From: JAAZMX01 sp035388025
GTDB lineage: Bacteria > Patescibacteriota > Patescibacteriia > UBA2196 > GWA2-42-15
Reading direction: 5' to 3'
Length of the DNA stretch: 9,169 nucleotides
Assembly (NCBI GenBank): GCA_035388025.1
Contig: DAOOPA010000036.1
Span: 1 to 9,169, forward strand
Positions 1 through 5,817 of this stretch are shown piece after piece; positions within the stretch are counted from its first letter, which is position 1; the number at the start of each line of letters is the position of its first letter. Position numbers and translations under genes: made by a program. The notes under the pieces are model-generated. The model was given only the letters and a program-made list of their open reading frames with translations, was not told the origin of the DNA and did not search any database.

Positions 1-2
1 CT

Positions 3-644
3 TGCCATATTATCAGCATAAATGTTTATGCTGTTCTAGACAAGCTCCTTAATTTAACTTTCGCCTATATTTTGTTTAGAGAAACGTTGTCAGCGGGCCA
101 ACTAGCGGCTTTTACGTTTTTATTGAGCGGGGGAATATTAGCGTCGTTGCACTTGGGCGGAGGAAAATGGCGTTGGTCAAAAGCGTTGGGCACGATGCTC
201 GTCGCTTGTTTATTTTATTCGGGCTACGCACTTACCTTTGACCGGCTGAGTATTTTTTTTGATCCGCTGTCAACTTGGTTTTGGAGTGGTATTTTGGTTA
301 TGGCGATGTCACCGTTATTTTTATTGAATGGGAGGATTAGAAATGATTTCCAAACGATGATTAAAGGGCTGGGAAGAACTGCTTGGTTGACGATTTTTGG
401 GATTAATTTTTTGGATTCGGGAGCGACACTGCTGAATATGTTGGCTTTGGCTTTGGGGCCGGTAGCTTTGGTCTATTCACTAGAGGGAACGCAGATAATT
501 TTTGTTTTTTTGATGACTATCTTTTTAACGCTTCGGGCGCCAAAAATTCTGAAAGAACAATTGAATAAAGAAAATTTATGGTTGAAAATAGTGGCTTTAA
601 TTTTTATGGTCGTGGGCACCGTGATGATTTATTATAATAAGTAA
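3..644 (+). CDS. EamA/DMT-family membrane transporter, 5'-truncated
   Basis: The frame is open from the left edge (first complete codon at base 3) to the TAA at 642-644, giving 213 residues of a protein whose start lies outside the window. A TTG at 72 is a possible start, but the upstream codons read as a sensible transporter segment (NVYAVLDKLLNLTFAYILF) that joins the RETLSAGQLAAF stretch. That matches the end of a first EamA repeat: a hydrophobic helix, then a short loop with an acidic/basic pair, then the next helix with a GG. The remainder holds about six more hydrophobic segments and ends with a second EamA-like pattern (EGTQIIFVFLMTIFLTL, then a final helix and YYNK). Family knowledge: drug/metabolite transporters of this fold export or import small metabolites across the cytoplasmic membrane. 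The substrate cannot be read from sequence. No Rho-independent terminator follows directly. Family assignment is fairly sure; function is unknown. Confidence 0.75.
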   Translation, partial: CHIISINVYAVLDKLLNLTFAYILFRETLSAGQLAAFTFLLSGGILASLHLGGGKWRWSKALGTMLVACLFYSGYALTFDRLSIFFDPLSTWFWSGILVMAMSPLFLLNGRIRNDFQTMIKGLGRTAWLTIFGINFLDSGATLLNMLALALGPVALVYSLEGTQIIFVFLMTIFLTLRAPKILKEQLNKENLWLKIVALIFMVVGTVMIYYNK

Positions 645-681
645 GCAAGATAAGTGAGCAGAAAATTATGGGCAGCTATTT

Positions 682-702
682 CCCCGCCTCTCTGAGGGGG
701 GG
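682..702. repeat. Small GC-rich intergenic hairpin
   Basis: An inverted repeat of nine positions a side (682-690 against 694-702, loop TCT) has eight pairs and one G-G mismatch (686/698). It lies in the untranslated region after the transporter. The following bases (ATTAAGG) are not a T tract, so it is not a classical terminator. Short C-rich/G-rich palindromes like this are often scattered between genes, but dispersal cannot be tested within this window. Confidence 0.4.
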
Positions 703-808
703 ATTAAGGGGTGGTGGGAGATACCCACTAGTTTAGTTTGAATATTTAAAATATTATTAGTGTTATTTGATTTTTAATTTGTACCAAGTTTTGGTTCATT
801 TTTTCTTT

Positions 809-983
809 GCCACTTTTTTAGAAAAAGTGGCGTAAAAATCGCCGCTAAATAAAAAGGCAGCAAATTCTGCGCTCCGCCAAGCTGGTCGCCCAAAACTCGC
901 CTTGCCTGGCTCAAGGCTCGGCTCAAACAGTTGGGCGACAAAACCCAGCTTGGCTCCGCTTGAATTATAATCTGCCTTTTTAT
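809..983. repeat. Long imperfect foldback (structured repeat or RNA) in the 645-1104 gap
   Basis: Most of the gap between the transporter and the glycosylase is one folded element. A perfect 10-bp hairpin sits at 809-818/822-831. Next to it is a nested foldback: 849-860 pairs with 972-983 (12 bp), 863-867 with 962-966, 869-871 with 957-959, 876-884 with 946-954 (9 bp) and 885-893 with 931-939 (9 bp). An inner hairpin lies at 899-904/912-917. This ordered nesting over 135 nt is far beyond chance. The minus strand has a 65-codon open frame across the element (796-993), but the pairing constrains both strands, so I treat that frame as incidental. I see no transposase or clear promoter and terminator. 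It could be a dispersed REP/MITE-like unit or a structured RNA. The rest of the gap (704-808, 984-1104) is AT-rich filler with no recognisable gene. Confidence 0.65.
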
Positions 984-1104
984 AATGCGGCATTATTATT
1001 TCGTTTCAAACGCTCGCGGGCGCTGACTCTGAGAGGGCAAGAAAATAATTTAAAATTTTATATTGTTATTTTGATTTTTGATATTTGCATTTTACATTTT
1101 TACC

Positions 1105-1764
1105 ATGAATCAATATTTATCTCTCTACTGTGAACTACTAAAAAAACATGGCCAGCCCAAAGACCAGTGGGGTTTGTGGTGCCGGCGGCCAAAGACAAAA
1201 TGGCAAAGAGAGGAAGTGATTATCGGGGCGATTCTGACCCAGAATACCAACTGGCAGAATGTCAAAAAAGCGATTACCAATTTGAAACAAGTAAAGAAGT
1301 GTTCGCTGAAATTAATTTTAGAATTAGATTTGCAAAAACTAGAAGAATTAATCCGCCCGAGCGGATTTTACAAAACCAAGGCCAGATATTTACAAGGCGT
1401 GACTGAATATATTTTGAAGAGTGGGGGAGTGACTAAATTAATGAAGTGTGACCTCGTTGAGCTTCGATCCGAAATTTTGAAACTCAAGGGCGTGGGACCG
1501 GAAACGGCGGATAGTATTTTATTGTATGCTTTGGATATGCCGGTGTTTGTGATTGATGAATATACGAGGAGATTGGTTAAAGTGCGCGGTTGGCTAGAGC
1601 ATCAGAGCTCTAAGTTAAACTTGGAGCCAACGGATCGGTTTGATTATGAATATTTGAGAAAGCTATTTGAGGAAAATTTGCCAAAGAAGTTTGAATTGTA
1701 TCAAGATCTACATGCCCTGATCGTGGTGGAGGGGAAACAGGCGGGTAGGAAGGTGATTAAGTAG
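1105..1764 (+). CDS. HhH-GPD DNA glycosylase, MagIII/MpgII-type (no Fe-S cluster)
   Basis: A 219-residue base-excision repair glycosylase of the endonuclease III superfamily. Visible motifs are IIGAILTQNTNWQNV (about 40-54, the conserved LTQNT helix), RPSGFY..KA (about 87-96), the helix-hairpin-helix LKGVGPETAD (127-136), and the catalytic aspartate in VIDEYTRR (D151). The lysine that makes Endo III a bifunctional lyase (LPGVGRKTA) is replaced by E133. No cysteine follows D151, so the C-terminal [4Fe-4S] cluster is absent. The protein ends at GRKVIK, just where the cluster would begin. From family knowledge, this combination matches monofunctional 3-methyladenine glycosylases such as Helicobacter MagIII, whose GKESAD motif parallels GPETAD here. 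The likely role is therefore excision of alkylated purines. I prefer ATG 1105 to an in-frame TTG at 1078, because the extra residues are hydrophobic AT-rich translation. There is no Shine-Dalgarno site. A strong terminator follows. Confidence 0.88.
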   Translation: MNQYLSLYCELLKKHGQPKDQWGLWCRRPKTKWQREEVIIGAILTQNTNWQNVKKAITNLKQVKKCSLKLILELDLQKLEELIRPSGFYKTKARYLQGVTEYILKSGGVTKLMKCDLVELRSEILKLKGVGPETADSILLYALDMPVFVIDEYTRRLVKVRGWLEHQSSKLNLEPTDRFDYEYLRKLFEENLPKKFELYQDLHALIVVEGKQAGRKVIK

Positions 1765-1784
1765 GGAAGTGAGTTTTTCAAAAC

Positions 1785-1818
1785 AAAATTCCACTCTGGT
1801 ATCAGAGTGGAATTTTTT
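1785..1818. terminator. Bidirectional Rho-independent terminator between glycosylase gene and rnpB
   Basis: A perfect 14-bp stem (1785-1798 with 1803-1816, loop GTAT) is followed on the plus strand by T's to 1818. On the minus strand it is followed by a TTTTGTTTT run. It lies 20 bp after the glycosylase stop and directly at the 3' end of the convergent rnpB, so it can serve both. Confidence 0.9.
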
Positions 1819-1819
1819 G

Positions 1820-2268
1820 TCCCAGCCAGTCATAAGCCGGATTCTGTTTCGGCACTATTTAATTAAAAATAACGCCAAGTGATGATTATCTATCTGAGCG
1901 TCCGTCAAGGGACTTGCACCAGGCAGGGCTTGCCGCAATTCTATGTCGCCATAGAAAAGTGTGTGCTCTTACCACCCCGATGAACGCAAGCGTTATCGGG
2001 ATCCCGATCACCTATAAAAAATTATAAACATCGGGACACAGTTTCACCATTGCCTTCCCAAATAAATTTGGAAGTGGGCTGTTTACTTTCTGTTGCGCTT
2101 TCCCTGGGTTTGGCGATTGGCCAGTCACAAATTACGATCGGAAATTTGTGACCGTTCCGCGTATACCCGGTCATTTTCACGACTGCCGCTTTATCCCGCT
2201 TGCGCGGGACAGGTGTCCGGACTTTCCTCCCGCCGAATCGGCGGGCAATCATCGGGCTGGCTCGGACC
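1820..2268 (-). ncRNA. rnpB: RNase P RNA (bacterial type A-like)
   Basis: Catalytic RNA that cleaves the 5' leader of pre-tRNA, acting with the RnpA protein. Reading the minus strand, the universal blocks appear in order: P1 (near 2266, closing with 1820-1829), P2 (2247-2253 with 1881-1887, 7 bp), P3 hairpin (2229-2234/2240-2245), P4/CR-I GGAAAGTCCGGAC (2215-2227), CR-II/III GCAACAGAAAGTAAACAG (2079-2096), GGTGAAA near 2045, GGTAAGAGCACAC near 1970, and CR-V ACAGAATCCGGCTTAT (1832-1847). At about 449 nt it is longer than the roughly 377-nt E. coli RNA, yet the 3' catalytic part is shortened. Only UCC (1910-1912) lies between the CAAG and CUUG that normally flank P15-P17, and P18 is missing after P5' (1899-1903). 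Extra hairpins occur at 1851-1876 (P19-like), 1976-2036 and 2124-2152. It has its own promoter and shares a terminator. Open frames on either strand here are spurious. Confidence 0.96.
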
Positions 2269-2273
2269 TTTTT

Positions 2274-2302
2274 AGAATACTATAAAAATGTGTTTTTGTC
2301 AA
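2274..2302 (-). promoter_or_regulatory. Sigma-70-type promoter of rnpB
   Basis: On the minus strand a perfect -35 TTGACA (2297-2302) is separated by exactly 17 bp from TATTCT (2274-2279). The expected start of transcription, 6-7 nt downstream, falls at about 2267-2268. That is just where the P1 helix of RNase P RNA begins, which supports both calls. Confidence 0.88.
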
Positions 2303-2363
2303 TCGTGGACAATAGACTAACTTGAGTATAGAATAAAAGTAGCTCTTATGGAGTTGTTTTTTA

Positions 2364-2391
2364 TTGTTAATACCCTTTGTAGCATTATAAT
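2364..2391 (+). promoter_or_regulatory. Predicted promoter of the glycosyltransferase gene
   Basis: TTGTTA (2364-2369), a 16-bp spacer and a perfect TATAAT (2386-2391) form a good sigma-70-like promoter. Transcription would start near 2398, leaving a leader of about 100 nt filled with hairpins. It is transcribed divergently from the rnpB promoter about 60 bp away. Confidence 0.65.
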
Positions 2392-2394
2392 TAG

Positions 2395-2475
2395 CGAAAG
2401 GTTTAATAGCGATACCCTTTCGTCCGCCCCGCAGGGCAGCTATGCGGGGCGGCCACCTTCCCTATATAGGGAAGG
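2395..2475 (+). promoter_or_regulatory. Tandem-hairpin 5' leader of the glycosyltransferase gene
   Basis: Three palindromes stand in a row before the start codon at 2497. The first is CGAAAGG/CCTTTCG (2395-2401/2416-2422). The second is a perfect 10-bp GC-rich stem (2424-2433/2443-2452, 9-nt loop). The third is a 20-bp perfect palindrome (2456-2475). None is followed by a T run, so they are not ordinary terminators. They may stabilise the mRNA, bind a regulator, or be inserted palindromic repeats. The motif ATACCCTTT also occurs twice directly (2370-2378, 2412-2420). No known riboswitch class is recognised. Confidence 0.55.
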
Positions 2476-2496
2476 ATACATAAGGTTTTATTTTTT

Positions 2497-3891
2497 ATGA
2501 AAAAAGCAGAAATAATTTTTTCTTCGGTACTAGTGCCGATTGACTACGCATTGTTGGTTTTGGCGGGCTGGTCGGCTTATACTTTACGTTTTTCCAAGGT
2601 ATATACGGAGAATGTGCGCGAAGTGGTTTTTAGCTTGGGGCAAAGTAGTTATCTACGCTGGGTTTACTGGATTGCTTTATTGTGGCTTTTGATTTTCGCC
2701 TTGGCTGGGCTGTTCTCGATGCGCCCCAGCCGCAAGATTTTTGACTTATTAAATAAAATATTTTTTGCCTGTTCCACTGGCGCTTTGGGCGTGATTTTGA
2801 TTTTCTTTTTCTCCCGCGAACTCTTCACTTCGCGGTTTATTGTTTTGGCGGCTTGGGTTTTGGCGATTATCTATATCAGTTTGGCCCATTTGATTGTCAG
2901 GGCGATTCAGCACTGGTTATATCGCCGCGAAATCGGGGTGCACCGAGTGATCTTGGTCGGCACTGATAATACTAGCGATATTTTGGCGGCGGAATTTTAT
3001 CGTAATCCCAGCCTGGGTTTCAAAATTATTTATCGTACCAAAAGTACCAACGGCGAATTGGCCAAAAAAGTAGAGGAGTTGGCGAGCGAGGATAAGGTGG
3101 ACGAGATTATTCAGGCAGACCCAAACTTGAGTCGCGAAGAGGTCATCGGGCTCATCAATCTGGCCAACAAACATCATCTAGATTTTAAATACGCGGCGGA
3201 TTTGCTTGGGGCGAGGCGGACGAATATTGAGATAAAAACAATTAATGGCATCCCTCTGGTTGAGATAAAGAAAACTCCGCTTGATGGCTGGGGACGAGTA
3301 GCCAAGAGAATTTTCGATGTTCTCGGAGCAATATTCTTTTTAATTATTTTTTCGCCTTTATTTTTGATAATTACAATTTTGATAACACTTGATTCTATCG
3401 GACCGGTTTTTTATAAAGCAGAGCGGATTGGTGCTAAGGGCAAAAAATTTACTCTTTATAAATTTCGTTCCATGGTGGTCGGAGCTGACAAGATGAAGGA
3501 AAAATTAGTAGGAGCAAACGAAAGGGCTGACGGGCCGCTGTTCAAGATGAAAGACGATCCGAGGATTACTAGGGTGGGTAAGTTTTTGCGTAAGACTAGT
3601 TTGGATGAATTGCCCAATTTTTGGAATGTTTTGACCGGCAAAATGAGTCTGGTCGGTCCACGTCCGCATGAGCCAAATGAAGTGGCCAGATACGAGGAGC
3701 ACCACAAGAAGCTTTTGAATATCAAGCCGGGGATTACTGGTTTGGCGCAAGTTTCCGGCCGTTCCACCCTTGATTTTGAGACCGAGGTCAAGCTGGATAC
3801 GCTCTATATAGAGACTTGGAGCCTAAAGCAGGATTTGGTGATTTTATTCAAAACGCCTTGGGTGGTGATGCGGGGGAAGGATGCGGCGTAG
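2497..3891 (+). CDS. Polyprenyl-phosphate glycosyl-1-phosphate transferase (WcaJ/WbaP-like sugar transferase)
   Basis: A 464-residue integral membrane enzyme that moves a sugar-1-phosphate from a nucleotide sugar to undecaprenyl phosphate. This is the first committed step of a lipid-linked surface glycan, on the cytoplasmic face. Residues 1-135 contain about four hydrophobic helices (near 10-30, 52-73, 85-106, 111-133). A Rossmann-like CoA-binding-type domain follows, with VILVGTDNTSD near 150-160. The catalytic bacterial sugar-transferase domain starts at KRIFDVLGAIFF (270 on) with its membrane-embedded helix. It then shows YKFRSM (to M326), the DE dyad in SLDELPNFW (D370-E371), MSLVGPRP (to P390) and KPGITGLAQVSGR. 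All signature residues are present, and the length is typical of the fused PglC/WbaP superfamily form. The sugar (glucose, galactose or other) cannot be told. AAGG (2482-2485) lies 11 nt before the ATG, at best a weak ribosome binding site. No other glycan genes flank it, which is unusual because these enzymes often sit in polysaccharide clusters. Confidence 0.93.
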   Translation: MKKAEIIFSSVLVPIDYALLVLAGWSAYTLRFSKVYTENVREVVFSLGQSSYLRWVYWIALLWLLIFALAGLFSMRPSRKIFDLLNKIFFACSTGALGVILIFFFSRELFTSRFIVLAAWVLAIIYISLAHLIVRAIQHWLYRREIGVHRVILVGTDNTSDILAAEFYRNPSLGFKIIYRTKSTNGELAKKVEELASEDKVDEIIQADPNLSREEVIGLINLANKHHLDFKYAADLLGARRTNIEIKTINGIPLVEIKKTPLDGWGRVAKRIFDVLGAIFFLIIFSPLFLIITILITLDSIGPVFYKAERIGAKGKKFTLYKFRSMVVGADKMKEKLVGANERADGPLFKMKDDPRITRVGKFLRKTSLDELPNFWNVLTGKMSLVGPRPHEPNEVARYEEHHKKLLNIKPGITGLAQVSGRSTLDFETEVKLDTLYIETWSLKQDLVILFKTPWVVMRGKDAA

Positions 3892-3932
3892 GGGAGTAGG
3901 GATAGTAGGCGGGTAGGCTCGTAGGTATGTAG
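3888..3932. repeat. Phased GTAGG repeats
   Basis: GTAGG occurs five times, starting at 3888, 3896, 3905, 3913 and 3921 (steps of 8, 9, 8 and 8 bp), followed by a GTAGA at 3928. The first copy overlaps the TAG stop of the glycosyltransferase. The spacers differ, so it is a degenerate short tandem repeat. No function can be assigned. Confidence 0.6.
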
Positions 3933-3944
3933 AAAAATAATGTA

Positions 3945-4012
3945 AAAATCCAAATTTCCAATTAAGCTCAAAATCAAAAATTTAATTTTTTGGATTTTTG
4001 ATTTTGGATTTT
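3945..4012. repeat. AT-rich foldback in the convergent intergenic region
   Basis: A perfect 13-bp inverted repeat (3969-3981/3994-4006) has a 12-nt loop. An overlapping alternative pairing (3945-3954/4003-4012) uses the same kind of CAAAATC/GATTTTG words. The sequence is low-complexity, so part of this symmetry may simply reflect repeated short words. It carries no coding potential. Confidence 0.45.
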
Positions 4013-4046
4013 GTTTGACATTAGGATTTTGAATTTTTGGATACTT

Positions 4047-4077
4047 AAAACCGCCCGACGAATCAGCGGGCGGTTTT
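4047..4077. terminator. Bidirectional Rho-independent terminator
   Basis: A perfect 11-bp stem, AAAACCGCCCG (4047-4057) with CGGGCGGTTTT (4067-4077), has a 9-nt loop. The A/T ends give a T run on either strand. It lies between the convergent glycosyltransferase and small membrane protein genes, 11 bp beyond the stop of the latter, and probably ends both transcripts. Confidence 0.85.
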
Positions 4078-4087
4078 CACTTCTTTA

Positions 4088-4405
4088 TTATTCTTCCATT
4101 TTTACTTTGGCGGATTTTTTCTTGGGCGCGTTTGCGGTGGGCTTTCTTTTTTGCACGTAGTCAACAACCTTTTCCATGCCGTTGACGATCAGGCCGACGT
4201 AGCTGGCAGTGCTGTTGATTTTGTCTTTGAGGGCATTCAAGATTTCGTCCAAAAGATCAATTTTATTTTTGACACTTTTGGTAACCCCGCGAACATCTTT
4301 GATAACAGCAATGAAATAATAGAGGAGCCAGCAGGCAAAGGTGGTAAAAACGATGGCGCAAGCCGCAAGGGAGATAAAAAGAAGATCCCTGGAAGTATCA
4401 AACAT
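4088..4405 (-). CDS. Small single-span membrane protein with coiled-coil-like region, unknown function
   Basis: The protein has 105 residues. A short polar N-terminus (MFDTSRDLL) leads into one long hydrophobic helix, about residues 9-34, ending FACWLLYYFIAVI. Next comes an amphipathic, helix-favouring stretch (about 35-85) with regularly spaced Leu/Ile/Val. The tail is lysine-rich (QKRKPTANAPKKKSAKVKMEE). This layout resembles DUF948-like or other small Patescibacteria membrane proteins, which I recall as frequent in that group; the resemblance is by architecture only. The positive-inside rule suggests that the lysine-rich tail is cytoplasmic. The gene has its own promoter, interleaved with that of the divergent protease gene, and ends at a strong terminator. 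The start has no Shine-Dalgarno site. Real coding is supported by this promoter-gene-terminator layout and by the coherent protein architecture. No function is proposed. Confidence 0.8.
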   Translation of the reverse strand: MFDTSRDLLFISLAACAIVFTTFACWLLYYFIAVIKDVRGVTKSVKNKIDLLDEILNALKDKINSTASYVGLIVNGMEKVVDYVQKRKPTANAPKKKSAKVKMEE

Positions 4406-4433
4406 AAAATTATTTTAATTAGTTGATAAGATT

Positions 4434-4462
4434 ATTATACACTATTTGGTTTTGGAAGTGAA
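4434..4462 (-). promoter_or_regulatory. Predicted promoter of the small membrane protein gene
   Basis: On the minus strand, TTCACT (4457-4462) is followed after 17 bp by a perfect TATAAT (4434-4439). The start codon lies about 28 bp further on, giving a short leader. It overlaps the promoter of the divergent protease gene. Confidence 0.65.
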
Positions 4463-4473
4463 TATGCTATAAT
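4445..4473 (+). promoter_or_regulatory. Predicted extended -10 promoter of the ctpA-rplI-pyrG unit
   Basis: TGC-TATAAT (4465-4473) is a perfect -10 with the extended TGn element. A weak -35 (TTTGGT at 4445-4450, 17-bp spacing) lies upstream. Transcription would start near 4480, about 30 nt before the ATG at 4510. Confidence 0.7.
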
Positions 4474-4509
4474 GGAAAAGTCTAATTATTTTTTAATTTT
4501 AATCTTACA

Positions 4510-5817
4510 ATGGAAAATAACACATTCCCGGTTACTGGCAAAAAGAGTGGAAGTTTTTTTAAAAAAAGCGTAGTTTTTTATAGTGGGGCCGTTTTATTGA
4601 TTATCGCTTTTGCCGCTGGTTTTTGGGCTGGCAAAAAAGATGCGAGTGTTGTTTCCACCGCCGCGGAACAAACAGAAAAAAATTACGGCCAAGTGGCCGG
4701 GCAAAAAGATGAAGTTCCTGATTATTTGTCCAAGGATGTTGATTTCAAAATATTTTGGGATGTCTGGAGCAAGATCCAGGAAAAATATGTTGATCGGCCG
4801 GTCGGGGAAACAAAATTACTTTATGGCGCCCTCTCTGGCCTGGTGGCTGGCTTGGGCGACCCCTTTTCTACTTTTATGGAGCCGCAAACCGCCGGTGATT
4901 TTCAGGAGAGTTTGGCTGGGAAATTTGAAGGCATTGGGGCGGAAATTGGTATCCGCAACGAGGTTTTGACCGTGGTCAGTCCTTTGCCGGAATCGCCGGC
5001 GGAAAAGGCCGGTCTTCTGGCCGCTGATGTTATTTTGTCCATTGACGGTTTCAGTACGGAAAATATTGATGTCAATGATGCTGTTGATAGAATCAGGGGG
5101 GATAAGGGCACGGTTGTCAATTTGAAAATTTATCGCCCCAAAGATCAGAAAACTATGGACATAGCCGTCACCAGAGATGAGATAAAAATTGTCAGCGTGC
5201 AATTGCAAAAATTTGATCAAATTCAATATGAGATTCTGGGTGATCAAAGAGTGGAGCTGATCAAGGTGACCAATTTCAACGCCGATACTATGGACCGCTT
5301 TAATCAGGCCGTTGATCAAGTGGTCGCAGACAACCCGGATGGTTTGATTTTGGACTTGCGTAGCAATCCCGGCGGTTACCTGGACTCAGCGATTGCTATG
5401 GCCAATGCTTGGGTTGAGGCGGGCAAGGCCGTGGTCATGGAAAAGTTTTCTGACAATGAAAAAATAAATTTAGCTTCAGCCGAACCTCGATTGAATAAAT
5501 TCAAGACAGTAGTGCTGGTCAATGGCGGCTCGGCCTCTGGTTCGGAGATTGTGGCCGGGGCATTGCAGGATCATGGCCTGGCGACCTTGATTGGCGAGAA
5601 AACTTTTGGCAAAGGTTCGGTGCAGGAATTGGAAGATTTACCCGACGGCTCGGCTATTAAACTGACCATTGCCCGTTGGTTGACGCCCAAGGGGCGCACA
5701 ATAGATAAAGAAGGTATTGCCCCGGATATTACAGTAGAACGGACCCAGGATGATTTCAACGCCAACAAAGACCCGCAATTGGATCGGGCGATGGAATTTT
5801 TGACAACAGGAAAGTAA
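4510..5817 (+). CDS. ctpA: S41-family C-terminal processing protease (CtpA-like)
   Basis: A 435-residue serine protease anchored in the membrane by one N-terminal helix (about 20-41, no lipobox), with the remainder outside the cytoplasm. An N-terminal helical part (DYLSKDVDFKIFWDVW, LLYGALSGLVAGLGDPFSTF) is typical of the family. The PDZ domain (about 137-227) includes GIGAEIGI, SPAEKAGL and ADVILSIDG. The peptidase core follows with LILDLRSNPGGYLDSA, then GGSASGSEIV carrying the catalytic Ser343, and GEKTFGKGSVQ carrying the general-base Lys368. The Ser-Lys spacing of 25 residues matches known C-terminal processing proteases. Family members trim or degrade secreted proteins at the C-terminus after PDZ recognition. 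The start is well placed 30 nt after a good promoter but lacks a Shine-Dalgarno site. It is probably the first gene of a unit with rplI and pyrG. All catalytic residues are intact. The natural substrate is unknown; there is no lytic-enzyme or adaptor neighbour to hint at it. Confidence 0.95.
   Translation: MENNTFPVTGKKSGSFFKKSVVFYSGAVLLIIAFAAGFWAGKKDASVVSTAAEQTEKNYGQVAGQKDEVPDYLSKDVDFKIFWDVWSKIQEKYVDRPVGETKLLYGALSGLVAGLGDPFSTFMEPQTAGDFQESLAGKFEGIGAEIGIRNEVLTVVSPLPESPAEKAGLLAADVILSIDGFSTENIDVNDAVDRIRGDKGTVVNLKIYRPKDQKTMDIAVTRDEIKIVSVQLQKFDQIQYEILGDQRVELIKVTNFNADTMDRFNQAVDQVVADNPDGLILDLRSNPGGYLDSAIAMANAWVEAGKAVVMEKFSDNEKINLASAEPRLNKFKTVVLVNGGSASGSEIVAGALQDHGLATLIGEKTFGKGSVQELEDLPDGSAIKLTIARWLTPKGRTIDKEGIAPDITVERTQDDFNANKDPQLDRAMEFLTTGK

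Noticed and set aside
72..644. TTG at 72 as the true start of the transporter
   Set aside because: The frame is open to the left edge and the upstream codons fit the same EamA segment, so the gene is simply cut by the window.
682..710. GC-rich hairpin as a terminator for the transporter gene
   Set aside because: The stem has a mismatch and is followed by ATTAAGG, not a T run.
796..993. 65-codon minus-strand open frame as a hypothetical protein
   Set aside because: It lies across the nested foldback (849-983) and the hairpin at 809-831. The base pairing explains its composition, and it has no promoter or ribosome binding site.
2022..2275. Short open frames on both strands (2022-2252 minus, 2093-2275 plus)
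   Set aside because: They fall inside the RNase P RNA gene, whose conserved blocks explain the sequence.
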